Assembly: GCA_013214575.1 (NCBI GenBank)
Contig: JABSSD010000082.1
Location: 1-64,000, forward strand
Length of the DNA: 64,000 nucleotides
Origin: Paracoccaceae bacterium
Lineage (GTDB): Bacteria > Pseudomonadota > Alphaproteobacteria > Rhodobacterales > Rhodobacteraceae
Reading direction: 5' to 3'
Part shown: positions 1 to 9,181 of the stretch, in pieces
How positions within the stretch are numbered: the first letter of the stretch is position 1
How the letters are laid out: each line of letters begins with the position of its first letter
Program-made: the position numbers and the translations under genes
The notes under the pieces: generated by a model
Database searches by the model: none
The model's input: only the letters and a program-made list of their open reading frames with translations
What the model was told of the DNA's origin: nothing

Positions 1-377
1 GATAAGGCCTGTAACGCCTGCTGCATAGCCTCTTGTTGGCGTGCATTAAACAATTGCGCATGCGATAAGTTCAATAACAACGTTACCACCATCGCATCAG
101 ATACAAATTCCGCCCTCAACAATACACATTCTGCTGCTATAGACTTCAATAAACCCTGTAGCGGCAACTCATGAAATACTGACAACCATTCAGCATGAGA
201 TTCAGGCAACGCTAATTGAGCAACCTCAGCGACAGATGCTGCAACGTTTGATAAAGGCAAGCTATCATCTATTACCAGCGGCGAAGTCACTTCCTCCGCC
301 ACATCACTAATCGTTATATCAGCAGGCTTTTCACTCTGATCTACCGTAGGCACTGAATCTACAGCGGCAACTTTTGG
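1..377 (-). other. Foreign-looking segment: fragment of a gammaproteobacterial-type dnaX (tau domain V)
   Basis: Read on the minus strand, this AT-rich segment encodes a short variable linker and then a stretch resembling the C-terminal domain of Pseudomonas-type DnaX: W-L-x-x-F-x-x-L-x-L-x-G, I-A-A-x-C, L-x-L-x-x-S-H-A-x-L-F-N-A-x-Q-Q, A-L. In tau this domain contacts the polymerase alpha subunit. Alphaproteobacterial DnaX C-termini do not, to my knowledge, share this pattern. Base composition and codon choice differ visibly from everything after position 400. Confidence 0.65.
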
Positions 378-560
378 CTCAGTCTCAGTCTCAGTCTCAG
401 TCTCAGGGGAAAGAATGTCTTGCGGTGCGGCGTCGTCAACCGGTGCAGCATCACCAGCTTCAGATGCGCTCTCAGGGAGGACCTCTAAAGTCTCAGCCTG
501 TACCGGCTCTTTGTTGGGGTCGGCCTCATTCACCAGATCGGAATTCTTCTTGTTAGCCAC
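1..560 (-). CDS. Chimeric partial CDS: mitofilin-like (COG4223) N-terminus joined to a DnaX tau C-terminal fragment
   Basis: The frame opens at a GTG (558-560) 8 nt after a GAGGGGG ribosome-binding site and stays open to the window edge. Residues 1-50 (ANKKNSDLVNEADPNKEP and onward) are acidic and Ala/Pro-rich, as expected for the mitofilin-like membrane protein that follows hemD in Rhodobacterales. After an (ET)n run the codon use becomes AT-rich (TTA, GTA, AAT). The protein then reads like domain V of gammaproteobacterial DNA polymerase III tau, with EWLSVFHELPLQG, then SIAAEC, then LFNARQQEAMQQAL. These two parts do not belong together in any family I know. An assembly join or a recombination inside the repeat is the likely cause. 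No transmembrane helix of a real mitofilin-like protein is reached. Confidence 0.75.
   Translation of the reverse strand, partial: MANKKNSDLVNEADPNKEPVQAETLEVLPESASEAGDAAPVDDAAPQDILSPETETETETEPKVAAVDSVPTVDQSEKPADITISDVAEEVTSPLVIDDSLPLSNVAASVAEVAQLALPESHAEWLSVFHELPLQGLLKSIAAECVLLRAEFVSDAMVVTLLLNLSHAQLFNARQQEAMQQALQAL
378..406. repeat. CTCAGT tandem repeat at the join
   Basis: Four perfect CTCAGT hexamers (378-401) are followed by CTCAG. On the minus strand they encode alternating Glu-Thr. The change from Rhodobacterales-like to AT-rich coding sequence happens at or inside this tract, so it is the obvious place for a misjoin or a recombination. Confidence 0.85.
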
Positions 561-611
561 GTCGGCGACCCCCTCGATTCTCAAAATTCTTACACTCGAA
601 CCTGCGCGACA

Positions 612-1352
612 CTACTGCGCTGTCTTATCGCTCTCAACCCGGATCAGTTGCACCGCGACGTCGTGAACCAGCTGCGCCATCGACTGCGCGTCCGGCTCAC
701 TACATATCCGCAAATCTTTGTATTTCAAGGACTTCAGAGGATCTGCGACCGCCTCGCTCATTGCAATCAGGTGGATTCTTGCGCCAGCAGGGCACTGGTC
801 GGCAAATTGTCGCGCAGTGCGCGGCGAAAAAAGCGGCACGATTACATCCTGAGATGCGGACAGCGCAGATTTCGCCTCATCCGTCAGAGCAAGCAGCGGT
901 TGATGGTAAATATTTTGTTCACGACATGTCAGCCCTGCCGCAGACAACCGCTCGGCAATACAGCCGCGGGCGTGGCGGCCGCGCAGATGCATAAGCGGCT
1001 CGCAGGGGCGGCGCTGCAACAGATCTGCAACAAGAGCATCAGCGGTTTTGCCACAGATCTGGGCCCGCCAGCCGGCCTCTGCTGCCTGTTGGCAGGTACG
1101 GTGACCAAGGCAATAGGCCGTTCTGGCGCTGCAATCGGCAACACCAGCCGCCGCTGACACCGCATTTGAAGAGGTGAATATGACCGATTCGCCGCTATGC
1201 AGAGGGATATCATCGCCCAAGGGCTGCACCGAAATCAGCGGCGCATAGATGACCTGCAATCCAGCCGTCAGCCCAGCCGTCAGCGTGGTCGGCAACAGCG
1301 CCACAAAGCGTCGTGCCGCGTCATGCGGACGTGTCAGCAACAGGCCTGCCAT
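612..1352 (-). CDS. hemD: Uroporphyrinogen-III synthase
   Basis: The 246-residue protein has the weakly conserved HemD fold. It begins MAGLLLTRPHDAARRF, contains FTSSNAV near residue 63, and has LRGRHARGCIAERL in the second half, the usual GRHARG element of rhodobacterial HemD. HemD closes hydroxymethylbilane with inversion of ring D, giving uroporphyrinogen III for haem, sirohaem and bacteriochlorophyll. I chose ATG 1352 because GGGAGAG lies just upstream; a longer frame to 1415 has no such site. The gene is divergent from tsaD and is followed by the mitofilin-like frame on the same strand, a normal arrangement in this order. Confidence 0.85.
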   Translation of the reverse strand: MAGLLLTRPHDAARRFVALLPTTLTAGLTAGLQVIYAPLISVQPLGDDIPLHSGESVIFTSSNAVSAAAGVADCSARTAYCLGHRTCQQAAEAGWRAQICGKTADALVADLLQRRPCEPLMHLRGRHARGCIAERLSAAGLTCREQNIYHQPLLALTDEAKSALSASQDVIVPLFSPRTARQFADQCPAGARIHLIAMSEAVADPLKSLKYKDLRICSEPDAQSMAQLVHDVAVQLIRVESDKTAQ

Positions 1353-1425
1353 GCCACTCTCCCGGGATTGTTTGCCATTGCCTAAGGTGGTAGCTCCGAG
1401 ATCACTGTGATGCAACGGCCAGACA

Positions 1426-2523
1426 ATGAAACAAACACTGACAATTCTTGGACTTGAGAGCAGCTGTGATGATACCGCGGCGGCGGTGATCCGGCAGAGT
1501 GGCGATGACTTGCCTGAGGTGCTGTCCTCGATCGTGTTCGGCCAGAATGAACTGCATAGCGCCTATGGTGGCATTGTACCTGAAATCGCCGCCCGCGCCC
1601 ATGCAGAGAAACTGGATGTTTGCGTGCGTGAGGCATTGGACAAATCCGGGCTGACCTTAGCTGATTTCGATGCGATTGCGGTCACCGCTGGGCCGGGTCT
1701 GATCGGCGGCGTTATGTCGGGTGTCATGTGCGCCAAAGGCATTGCCGCCGCAACCGGGTTGCCGCTGGTCGGCGTCAACCATCTGGCCGGCCATGCGTTG
1801 ACGCCCAGACTGACAGACGCGATTGCCTATCCCTATCTGATGCTCCTGGTGTCGGGCGGCCACTGTCAGTATCTGATCGTCCGTGGCCCCGAGGATTTTA
1901 CCCGGTTGGGTGGCACCATCGATGATGCCCCGGGCGAGGCCTTTGACAAGACCGCGCGGCTGCTTGGGCTGCCCCAGCCCGGCGGGCCAGCGGTGCAGGC
2001 CGAGGCCGAAATGGGCGACCCTAAACGGTTCCGGTTCCCACGCCCCATGCTTGATCGCCCCGATTGCAATCTTTCCTTTTCTGGATTGAAAACCGCGCTG
2101 ATGCGCATGCGGGATCAGGTGGCGGCTGAAAAAGACGGCCTGACCCGTCAGGATCGCGCCGATCTTTGTGCCGGGTTTCAGGCTGCTGTGGTGGATGTAC
2201 TGGCCGGGAAAACCCGCCGCGCCATTCGCCTGTACCTTGACGAAAACCCCGCCACGCCCACCGTTGCAGTGGCTGGAGGGGTGGCGGCAAATACCGCCAT
2301 TCGGGCCGCATTAGAGTCCGTTTGTGCCGAAATGGGTGCGGCTTTCACGGCGCCTCCGCTGCATCTGTGTACTGATAATGCCGCGATGATCGCCTATGCA
2401 GGGCTAGAGCGGTTTAAGGCTGGTGCACGGGATGGACTGGATCTGGCCGCCCGGCCGCGCTGGCCGTTGGATCAGACCAGTCCGGCCATGCTGGGCAGTG
2501 GCCGCAAGGGCGCCAAGGCATGA
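1426..2523 (+). CDS. tsaD: tRNA N6-adenosine threonylcarbamoyltransferase TsaD
   Basis: TsaD (Gcp/Kae1/YgjD, ASKHA fold) transfers threonylcarbamoyl from TC-AMP to A37 of ANN-decoding tRNAs. The 365-residue length is typical. Visible motifs are the N-terminal [14 protein letters not shown], the metal-binding VNHLAGHAL (His-x3-His), [24 protein letters not shown] and the C-terminal [13 protein letters not shown]. Its partner TsaE is encoded at 12981 in the same window; TsaB and TsaC are not seen here. The stop overlaps the gpsA start by 4 bp, so the two are co-transcribed. Confidence 0.97.
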   Translation: MKQTLTILGLESSCDDTAAAVIRQSGDDLPEVLSSIVFGQNELHSAYGGIVPEIAARAHAEKLDVCVREALDKSGLTLADFDAIAVTAGPGLIGGVMSGVMCAKGIAAATGLPLVGVNHLAGHALTPRLTDAIAYPYLMLLVSGGHCQYLIVRGPEDFTRLGGTIDDAPGEAFDKTARLLGLPQPGGPAVQAEAEMGDPKRFRFPRPMLDRPDCNLSFSGLKTALMRMRDQVAAEKDGLTRQDRADLCAGFQAAVVDVLAGKTRRAIRLYLDENPATPTVAVAGGVAANTAIRAALESVCAEMGAAFTAPPLHLCTDNAAMIAYAGLERFKAGARDGLDLAARPRWPLDQTSPAMLGSGRKGAKA

Positions 2524-3482
2524 GTATCTCGGTTCTTGGGTCGGGTGCTTTCGGCACGGCCTTGGCGATTTCCCTGGCTGGCAACGGTCCGGTCACGCTA
2601 TGGGCCCGCGATCCGCAGCAGGCAAAGGCACTGCAAGCCGCGCGGGAAAACGTAAAACGACTGCCCGGAGTGCCGCTGCCAGACACTCTGTCGATAACCG
2701 ATAGTATAACAGAGGCAGCGCAGAACCAGACTCTGTTATTGGCCGTTCCGATGCAGAGGCTGCGGTCTTTGCTGAACGACCATTGCGACATTCTGGACGG
2801 GAAAACCCTAGTTGCCTGCTGTAAGGGTATTGAGCTGAACACCGGGCTTGGCCCCATTGCGGTCCTGCACCAGGCCCTGCCCAACGCGCAGGTCGCGCTG
2901 CTGACCGGCCCCAGTTTTGCCGCCGACATTGCCCGGGGATTACCCACCGCACTGACGCTTGCTTGCCAGGATGCGCAGCTCGGCAAACAGCTGCAGCAAC
3001 AGCTGACAACAAAGAACCTGCGGCTGTATCGAACCACCGACACCATTGGGGCCGAGCAGGGTGGTGCATTGAAAAATGTGATGGCTATCGCCTGCGGGGC
3101 GGTGATCGGAGCCGGGCTTGGCGACAGTGCGCGGGCGGCCTTGATGACCCGTGGCTATGCTGAAATGCAGCGCATGGCCTTGGCCTGCGGCGCCCGGCCT
3201 GAAACGCTGGCTGGGCTATCCGGGTTTGGCGATCTGACATTAACCTGCAGCTCGGATCTGTCGCGCAACTACCAGCTTGGCCTGGCGATTGGCCGCGGCG
3301 AAACCTTTGATCCAACAATAACGGTCGAAGGCGCCGCCACTGCTCGCGCCGCTGCCGCAAAGGCCTCTGAAATGAAAATCGACATGCCAATCACCCAAAC
3401 GGTAACCAATTTGGTTGGTCAGCGCTTGACGATTGCCGATGCAGTTGCTCAATTACTGGCAAGACCATTAAAAGAGGAATAA
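2520..3482 (+). CDS. gpsA: Glycerol-3-phosphate dehydrogenase [NAD(P)+]
   Basis: GpsA reduces dihydroxyacetone phosphate to sn-glycerol 3-phosphate for phospholipid synthesis in the cytoplasm. The 320-residue protein has the N-terminal Rossmann fingerprint [10 protein letters not shown] (7-16), [24 protein letters not shown], and the catalytic region [22 protein letters not shown] containing the active-site Lys. ATGA at 2520 overlaps the tsaD stop. A YciI-family gene follows 1 bp later, making a tsaD-gpsA-yciI-EVE run that recurs in related genomes. Confidence 0.97.
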   Translation: MSISVLGSGAFGTALAISLAGNGPVTLWARDPQQAKALQAARENVKRLPGVPLPDTLSITDSITEAAQNQTLLLAVPMQRLRSLLNDHCDILDGKTLVACCKGIELNTGLGPIAVLHQALPNAQVALLTGPSFAADIARGLPTALTLACQDAQLGKQLQQQLTTKNLRLYRTTDTIGAEQGGALKNVMAIACGAVIGAGLGDSARAALMTRGYAEMQRMALACGARPETLAGLSGFGDLTLTCSSDLSRNYQLGLAIGRGETFDPTITVEGAATARAAAAKASEMKIDMPITQTVTNLVGQRLTIADAVAQLLARPLKEE

Positions 3483-3483
3483 A

Positions 3484-3756
3484 ATGTTAATTGCTTTGAT
3501 TGCCCGCGACAAACCCGGCGCCCTGCAGACCCGGTTAGACAATCGCGCAGCCCATCTTGCCTATATCGAAGACACCGGTGCGGTTGCCCAGGCCGGCCCG
3601 CTGCTGGATCAAGACGGCAACATGGTTGGATCGCTTGTCATTCTGGACGTCGAAGACATGGCCGTTGGACAGGCCTGGGCCGACAACGACCCCTATGCCA
3701 AGGCCGGATTGTTCGAAACCGTCGATCTGATCACCTGGAAAAAGGTCATCGGCTGA
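3484..3756 (+). CDS. YciI family protein
   Basis: This is a 90-residue YCII-domain protein. The family folds like ferredoxin/muconolactone isomerase and carries a conserved His-Asp pair; here His is in RAAHLAYI and Asp in WADNDPYAKAGLF. The physiological substrate is unknown for most members. The gene is tightly packed after gpsA. Its TGA overlaps the ATG of the next gene (TGATG), so translation is probably coupled. Confidence 0.9.
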   Translation: MLIALIARDKPGALQTRLDNRAAHLAYIEDTGAVAQAGPLLDQDGNMVGSLVILDVEDMAVGQAWADNDPYAKAGLFETVDLITWKKVIG

Positions 3757-4178
3757 TGGCGTATTGGCTGTTCAAATCCGAACCCTCGACCTGGGGCTGG
3801 CAGGACCAGATTGCCAGGGGCGACAAAGGTGAAGAGTGGGATGGCGTGCGCAATTATCAGGCCCGCAACTTTATGCGTCAGATGAAAATTGGCGACCGCG
3901 GCTTCTTTTACCATTCGCAAAAGGAAAAATCGGTTGTCGGCATTGTCGAGATCTGTGCCGAATCGCATCCCGACAGCACCATTGAGGATGCGCGCTGGGA
4001 CTGCGTCGATATCAAAGCCCTGCGCGGATTTTCGCAGCCGGTGACGCTGGATCGGATCAAGGCCGATCCTCGGCTTGCAGACATGGTGCTGGTTCGGAAT
4101 TCTCGGCTATCGGTGCAACCGGTATCCGAGGCGGAATGGCGGACGATCTGTGCTCTGGGGAATACAGAGGCGGACTGA
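3756..4178 (+). CDS. EVE domain-containing protein
   Basis: The 140-residue protein is a single EVE domain (PUA-like, thymocyte nuclear protein 1 family). It opens with the family signature YWLFKSEPSTW, followed by WDGVRNYQARNFMRQMKIGDRGFFYHS and VGIVEI. EVE domains bind modified bases in nucleic acid; the bacterial role is not settled. It is the last gene of the tsaD operon, sharing TGATG with the YciI gene, and a hairpin lies 58 bp downstream. Confidence 0.93.
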   Translation: MAYWLFKSEPSTWGWQDQIARGDKGEEWDGVRNYQARNFMRQMKIGDRGFFYHSQKEKSVVGIVEICAESHPDSTIEDARWDCVDIKALRGFSQPVTLDRIKADPRLADMVLVRNSRLSVQPVSEAEWRTICALGNTEAD

Positions 4179-4606
4179 TCTGACTGGCAGATGTGGTCAA
4201 CGCAAACATCAGGTCGGTTGGAGATATGTGAAAAAGGGAAGGTCCGATTGCTCAGGACCTTCCCTCTCACCCCGCGTGCTCCCAAGCCACCACACGCGTA
4301 TGAAAATTTCTGGTTCCTGGCCATCCTGACCGTAATATCTTGATAGACCAGATCAGGTGTTTTCCGCAATCTAATAGCCCGGACAATACCGTTAAAATGC
4401 AATGCGACCGCCACAAGGGCAGGCGCTGTTTTTGATAAGCAAGGGGAAAAGTTCCAGAGCGGTCGCCACCGAAGTTCCCCCCAAGGTCAGCACCAATACC
4501 GCCAACCCTGACTTGCTTCCTTCAATGGCATGCGCTCTGATCACCCAATGAATGCAATGGCTTAAAATCCGCCAAGTCGGAGAGCCAATCAATAAAAGGG
4601 ACAGGG
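4179..4606. other. 428-bp intergenic region without a recognised gene
   Basis: Apart from the hairpin at 4236-4264 I can assign nothing here. A minus-strand frame ending at 4392 carries a hydrophobic stretch (GLAVLVLTLGGTSVATALEL) and a CPCGG motif in normal local codon use, so a decayed gene is possible. I recognise no family. The trpB promoter must lie in its right half. Confidence 0.5.
4236..4264. terminator. Hairpin downstream of the tsaD operon
   Basis: A perfect 10-bp stem (GGGAAGGTCC with GGACCTTCCC, 9-nt loop) lies 58 bp after the EVE gene. On the plus strand it has no T-tract. On the minus strand it is followed by TTTTT, so it would work best for leftward transcription. Confidence 0.6.
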
Positions 4607-5815
4607 ATGACTTCATATCTAAAGACGATGCCCAATAGTGAGGGATTTTTTGGGGAATATGGTGGTGCACAACTGCCGCCGCCGCTCGTACCACATTTCA
4701 AGGAAATCCGTGAAGCCTATGAAAAGATTTCAAAATCCTCCGACTTCATTCGCGATCTGCGCTACATTCGGAAACATTTTCAGGGTCGCCCCACTCCGGT
4801 CAGCCATCTAAAGAACCTGTCAGATCTGGCGGGAGGTGCGCAGATCTATGCCAAGCGGGAAGATCTGAACCACACCGGCGCGCATAAGCTAAATCACTGC
4901 ATGGGCGAAGGTCTTCTGGCCAAATTCATGGGCAAAAAGAAGCTGATGGCAGAAACCGGTGCCGGCCAGCACGGTGTTGCCCTGGCCACCGCAGCCGCCT
5001 ATTTCGGCATGGAATGCGAGATCCACATGGGCGAGATCGACATCGCCAAGGAAGCGCCAAACGTCACCCGGATGAAGCTATTGGGCGCCACAGTGGTTCC
5101 TGTCGGCTTTGGCGGGCGCTCCCTCAAAGAGGCCGTCGACAGCTGTTTTGAAAGCTACATGTCGCAGGCTGACGACGCCTTGTTTGCCATTGGTTCCGTT
5201 GTCGGCCCGCATCCATTTCCAATGATTGTGCGTGACTTTCAGCATGTTGTCGGCATTGAGGCCCGTGAACAGTTCTTGGAAATGACCGGGGAACTGCCTG
5301 ACATTGTCGCTGCCTGTGTCGGCGGCGGGTCTAATGCGATGGGCATTTTTTCAGGCTTCATTGATGACGAGGGTGTGGCGCTATATGGAATTGAGCCGAT
5401 GGGCACCTCCTCAAAGCTGGGTGAACATGCAGCAACCATCACCTTTGGTGAAGATGGCGACATACACGGGTTCCGCACCATCGTTCTGAAAGACGCCAAT
5501 GGCGATCCAGCACCGGTGCACACCGTGGCGTCGGGTTTGGATTACCCAGGTATAGGTCCCGAACATGCGCATCTCTATCGAACGGGCAAAGCCAACTACA
5601 CCTCTGCCAATGACAAGGAAGCCTTGGATGCCTTCTTTGCCCTGTCGCGCCACGAGGGCATTATTCCCGCGCTAGAGAGCGCTCATGCGCTGGCCTTTGC
5701 CATGCGTGAGGCGCCAAAGAATCCGGGCAAGTCGATTCTGATCAACCTGTCTGGCCGCGGTGACAAGGACATTGATTACGTCACTGAAACCTTCGGGTTC
5801 GGCGAAGACAGCTGA
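4607..5815 (+). CDS. trpB: Tryptophan synthase beta chain (stand-alone TrpB)
   Basis: TrpB condenses indole with L-serine using PLP. The 402-residue protein has [13 protein letters not shown] with the PLP Lys at 94, AETGAGQHG with the catalytic Glu at 116, [10 protein letters not shown] (about 237-246) for the PLP phosphate, and SGRGDKD near the C-terminus. It starts [14 protein letters not shown], unlike the FGIFGGRFVSETL start I associate with the trpF-trpB-trpA copy of Rhodobacterales, and no trpA or trpF is nearby. It may therefore be a second TrpB used for indole salvage, or the sole copy relocated. A strong terminator follows. Confidence 0.9.
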   Translation: MTSYLKTMPNSEGFFGEYGGAQLPPPLVPHFKEIREAYEKISKSSDFIRDLRYIRKHFQGRPTPVSHLKNLSDLAGGAQIYAKREDLNHTGAHKLNHCMGEGLLAKFMGKKKLMAETGAGQHGVALATAAAYFGMECEIHMGEIDIAKEAPNVTRMKLLGATVVPVGFGGRSLKEAVDSCFESYMSQADDALFAIGSVVGPHPFPMIVRDFQHVVGIEAREQFLEMTGELPDIVAACVGGGSNAMGIFSGFIDDEGVALYGIEPMGTSSKLGEHAATITFGEDGDIHGFRTIVLKDANGDPAPVHTVASGLDYPGIGPEHAHLYRTGKANYTSANDKEALDAFFALSRHEGIIPALESAHALAFAMREAPKNPGKSILINLSGRGDKDIDYVTETFGFGEDS

Positions 5816-5837
5816 ACACCTCAGGGTCCTGAATAGC

Positions 5838-5876
5838 AAAACAGCCGGTCAAAAAATTGACCGGCTGTTTCTGTTT
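5838..5876. terminator. Bidirectional intrinsic terminator between trpB and ahcY
   Basis: A 14-bp perfect stem (AAACAGCCGGTCAA with TTGACCGGCTGTTT, 4-nt A loop) occupies 5839-5870. It is flanked by A-rich sequence on the left and T-rich sequence on the right, serving both convergent genes. Confidence 0.9.
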
Positions 5877-5912
5877 CTGCGCTGCCTTTACGGCAGATCA
5901 AAGGGCTGACCC

Positions 5913-7307
5913 TTAGTAGCGGTAATGCTCTGGCTTGAACGGGCCGTCGGCGGAAACGCCGATGTAAGAGGCCTGCTCAGGGCTCAGTTTGCTCAGCTTG
6001 ACGCCGATCCGGTCCAGATGCAGACGGGCAACTTTCTCGTCCAGATGCTTGGGCAGGATATAGACGTCGTTTTTGTACTCGTCGCCTTTGGTCCACAGCT
6101 CGATCTGCGCCAGAACCTGGTTGGTGAACGAGGCTGACATCACAAACGAGGGGTGGCCAGTGGCGTTGCCAAGGTTCAGCAGACGGCCTTCGGACAGTAG
6201 GATCAGACGGCTACCCGAGGGCATCGTGATCATGTCGACCTGGTCTTTGATGTTGGTCCACTTGTGGTTCTTCAGGCTGGCGACCTGAATTTCGTTATCA
6301 AAGTGACCGATATTGCCAACAATCGCCATGTCCTTCATCTCGCGCATGTGCTCGATACGGATCACGTCTTTGTTGCCGGTGGTGGTGATAAAGATGTCAG
6401 CGCTAGAGACAACGTCTTCCAGCAGCACAACTTCAAAACCGTCCATTGCCGCCTGCAGGGCGCAGATCGGGTCAACTTCGGTGACTTTCACCCGCGCACC
6501 AGCACCGCTCAACGAAGCAGCCGAGCCTTTGCCAACGTCACCGTAACCACAAACCACGGCAACCTTGCCGGCCATCATGGTGTCGGTGGCGCGGCGAATA
6601 CCGTCAACCAGCGATTCCTTACAGCCGTATTTATTGTCGAACTTCGACTTGGTGACGCTGTCGTTCACGTTGATTGCCGGGAATGGCAATTGACCCAATT
6701 TCACCAGCTCATACAGGCGATGCACGCCGGTGGTGGTTTCCTCGGATACACCCTGGATCGCGTCACGCTGCTTGGTGAACCAACCGGGGCTGGAGGCCAT
6801 GCGCTTTTTGATCTGGGCAAAGATTGCCTCTTCTTCTTCCGAAGTTGGTACGTCCAGCAGGCCAGTTTCGCCTGCTTCAACACGCGCACCAAGAAGGATG
6901 TACAGCGTCGCGTCGCCGCCATCATCCAGGATCAGGTTGCAGGGGCCGTCGGTGAATTGGAAGATTTGGTCCTGATAGTCCCAATGCTCAACCAGGGTCT
7001 GGCCTTTTACCGCATAGACCGGAATACCGGCAGCGGCGATCACCGCTGCTGCGTGGTCTTGGGTCGAGAAGATATTGCACGACGCCCAGCGCACTTCGGC
7101 ACCCAGCGCGATCAGCGTTTCAATCAGAACGGCGGTCTGAACAGTCATGTGCAGAGAACCGGCAATCCGTGCGCCTGTCAGCGGCTTGCTGTCACCGTAT
7201 TCGGTGCGCAAGGCCATCAGGCCCGGCATTTCGGTTTCGGCAATGTCCAGTTCCTTGCGGCCAAATTCGGCCAGCGCGATATCCTTGACAAAATAATCTC
7301 CGGCCAT
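5913..7307 (-). CDS. ahcY: Adenosylhomocysteinase
   Basis: AhcY hydrolyses S-adenosyl-L-homocysteine to adenosine and homocysteine with bound NAD, relieving inhibition of methyltransferases. The 464-residue protein shows [15 protein letters not shown], the NAD-binding segment [40 protein letters not shown], and the C-terminal signature ending [10 protein letters not shown] start it at ATG 7307, 6 nt after a GGAG site; an in-frame TTG four codons upstream overlaps that site. I looked for an SAH riboswitch in the leader and did not find one. Confidence 0.97.
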   Translation of the reverse strand: MAGDYFVKDIALAEFGRKELDIAETEMPGLMALRTEYGDSKPLTGARIAGSLHMTVQTAVLIETLIALGAEVRWASCNIFSTQDHAAAVIAAAGIPVYAVKGQTLVEHWDYQDQIFQFTDGPCNLILDDGGDATLYILLGARVEAGETGLLDVPTSEEEEAIFAQIKKRMASSPGWFTKQRDAIQGVSEETTTGVHRLYELVKLGQLPFPAINVNDSVTKSKFDNKYGCKESLVDGIRRATDTMMAGKVAVVCGYGDVGKGSAASLSGAGARVKVTEVDPICALQAAMDGFEVVLLEDVVSSADIFITTTGNKDVIRIEHMREMKDMAIVGNIGHFDNEIQVASLKNHKWTNIKDQVDMITMPSGSRLILLSEGRLLNLGNATGHPSFVMSASFTNQVLAQIELWTKGDEYKNDVYILPKHLDEKVARLHLDRIGVKLSKLSPEQASYIGVSADGPFKPEHYRY

Positions 7308-7415
7308 CGTCGTCTCCAATCCGGTTTCTGATAAGTCAGGGAGGCCCTAACATTGCATTGGTTGACAAGCAACGAAGATGCCCGGATTGAATTTCGGATT
7401 TTATGTCTTGGCGAA

Positions 7416-7730
7416 TTAGCTGGCCGAGCCTTTTGGCTTTTTAATCGGGTCGACGTCAAAATAGTCGGTCCCAACGGCCACGATACAACTGATGCCGTTT
7501 GCCTGGGTCATCAGCACTGTAAAAGTCCCGGTTGTTTCCGATGACCAAATTTCAACCACAGAATTTTTGGACGGGGCTGTTTGCAATCCGCCTGCGGTCA
7601 ATTGTTCAGAATATAGGCTTTCCAATTGGTGGATCACATCACCGCGCGCTCCACAGGTGGCGGAAAACGCAGGCGGCGCAGTGGCAGCCATTCCAAAAAT
7701 GATCGAAACCCCTAACAATCGCTTGTACAT
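7416..7730 (-). CDS. Small exported hypothetical protein
   Basis: The 104-residue protein starts at ATG 7730, 6 nt after an AGGAG site. It has a clear Sec signal peptide, MYKRLLGVSIIFGMAATAP with cleavage predicted after PAFSA. The mature part holds two Cys residues (ATCGARGD and ISCIVAVG), which could form a disulfide, and ends in a Lys-rich DPIKKPKGSAS. I do not recognise the family. It lies upstream of and in line with ahcY, but about 100 bp away. Confidence 0.75.
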   Translation of the reverse strand: MYKRLLGVSIIFGMAATAPPAFSATCGARGDVIHQLESLYSEQLTAGGLQTAPSKNSVVEIWSSETTGTFTVLMTQANGISCIVAVGTDYFDVDPIKKPKGSAS

Positions 7731-7940
7731 GACATGCTCCTTTCGTTTCAGGTTCAGCATCCAAAAGGGTTTCCCAGGGCCAGCCTGATCTCCCTCTCGT
7801 ATATATAAGATTAGTGTTTTTGCGGTGTTTTTCAAAACACGAGACTTCAACAGCTTGTTTCCAAACGGTGATATTGATGTAAAAACGGGATGTATCTCGA
7901 TAAAACCGGGCCTAAGACTGTCCAAAAAAGGAAGCTCAAC

Positions 7941-8534
7941 ATGGCCATTCCCCCACGTGCCTGGCAACGGATGCTGTCTGGCCGACGGCTGGACCTTCTG
8001 GACCCCACTCCGGTTGATATCGAGATCGACGATATCGCCCATGGGCTGGCATTTGTGGCGCGTTGGAATGGTCAGACCAAGGGCGATTTTGCCTATTCTG
8101 TGGCCGAGCATTCACTGCTTGTGGAAACCCTCTACGGCCGCATCAATCCAAAGGCGCCAGCAAAGTGGCGGTTGGCAGCGTTGCTGCATGATGCGCCGGA
8201 ATATGTGATCGGAGACATGATTTCGCCGGTCAAAGCGGCCATTGGCCCGTCCTACGGAGAGCTGGACACCCGCCTGACCGCCGCCATTCACCTTAGATTT
8301 GGACTGCCCGCAGCCCTGCCTGTCACGGTGAAGAAACAGATCAAAAAGGCCGACCGCATCAGCGCCTGGATGGAGGCGGTGCAGATCGCTGGCTTCTCGG
8401 TGCAAGAAGCCAACAAGCTGTTTGGCAGGTCCAACGCAGATCTGATTGGCGACCTGGACATCCAATTGAGACCGCCCGTCGAGGTGCGCCATTCATATGT
8501 TGCACGCTATCACGAACTTTTGGCCGCGCTCTGA
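7941..8534 (+). CDS. HD-domain phosphohydrolase (YfbR/5'-deoxynucleotidase-like)
   Basis: This is a 197-residue HD-superfamily metal-dependent phosphohydrolase. Metal ligands are visible as His57 in SVAEHSLL and the His83-Asp84 pair in LLHDAPEYVIGD, with a further Asp in KKADRIS. Members of this branch dephosphorylate nucleotides, but the substrate here is inferred only. ATG 7941 is preferred because AAGGAAG stands 6 nt upstream; the frame itself extends to 7890. It converges on regA with only 18 bp between stops. Confidence 0.85.
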   Translation: MAIPPRAWQRMLSGRRLDLLDPTPVDIEIDDIAHGLAFVARWNGQTKGDFAYSVAEHSLLVETLYGRINPKAPAKWRLAALLHDAPEYVIGDMISPVKAAIGPSYGELDTRLTAAIHLRFGLPAALPVTVKKQIKKADRISAWMEAVQIAGFSVQEANKLFGRSNADLIGDLDIQLRPPVEVRHSYVARYHELLAAL

Positions 8535-8552
8535 ATTCACCCTAGTTAGAGC

Positions 8553-9107
8553 CTATTTTGGGCTGCGTTTTGCCAAAATCCGCTGCAATGTCCGGCGATG
8601 CATGCTCAACCGCCGCGCGGTTTCTGAGACATTGCGGTCACAGAGCTCATACACTCTTTGGATGTGCTCCCAACGCACCCGATCCGCGCTCATTGGGTTC
8701 TCTGGCGGCGGCGGCAGCGTGTCCGGCTGCGCCAGCAATGCATTTGTGACATCGGTGGCATCAGCTGGTTTGCTCAAGTAATCAGTGGCGCCAATTTTCA
8801 CCGCCGCCACAGCCGTGGCGATGGCACCGTAGCCGGTCAGCACAACCACCCGACAATCTGGGCGTTTGTCGCGCAGCACCTCGACCACATCCAGCCCATT
8901 GCCGTCTTCAAGCCGCAAATCAACAACCGCATAGGCCGGTGGGCGCGCCGTAGCCACAGCCCGCCCCGCCGCGACAGAGCCGGCAGTCTCCACTTCGAAT
9001 CCACGTTTTTCCATGGCCTTCGCCAGACGGCGCAGAAATGGTTCGTCATCATCAACCAACAGCAACGTCTTGTCAGGTCCAATTTTCTGCGGAGCAGTTT
9101 CGGCCAT
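8553..9107 (-). CDS. regA: Redox response regulator RegA/PrrA/ActR
   Basis: RegA is the DNA-binding partner of RegB and controls respiration, photosynthesis, carbon and nitrogen fixation genes according to redox state. The 184-residue protein has LLLVDDDEPF, the phosphoacceptor Asp63 in AVVDLRLEDGNG (the same number I recall for Rhodobacter RegA), Thr in VVLTGYG, Lys in YLSKPAD, a Pro-rich linker (PDTLPPPPENP), and the almost invariant Fis-type helix-turn-helix NVSETARRLSMHRRTLQRIL. senC lies 74 bp upstream on the same strand, and regB is divergent beyond it. Confidence 0.97.
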   Translation of the reverse strand: MAETAPQKIGPDKTLLLVDDDEPFLRRLAKAMEKRGFEVETAGSVAAGRAVATARPPAYAVVDLRLEDGNGLDVVEVLRDKRPDCRVVVLTGYGAIATAVAAVKIGATDYLSKPADATDVTNALLAQPDTLPPPPENPMSADRVRWEHIQRVYELCDRNVSETARRLSMHRRTLQRILAKRSPK

Positions 9108-9181
9108 GCTTAGTCCTTTGTGCCAGTATGAGGTGCATATGAAGCAAGGATATTACCGGGCGGGTGAGAAACGTCAAACAG

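Noticed and set aside
6264-7331. Long plus-strand open frame antisense to ahcY
   Set aside because: It is the mirror of ahcY codons in high-GC DNA. The ahcY protein has all family motifs and the antisense product resembles nothing.
7308-7415. Possible SAH riboswitch upstream of ahcY
   Set aside because: I could not find the conserved core or a plausible pseudoknot in the roughly 100-nt leader.
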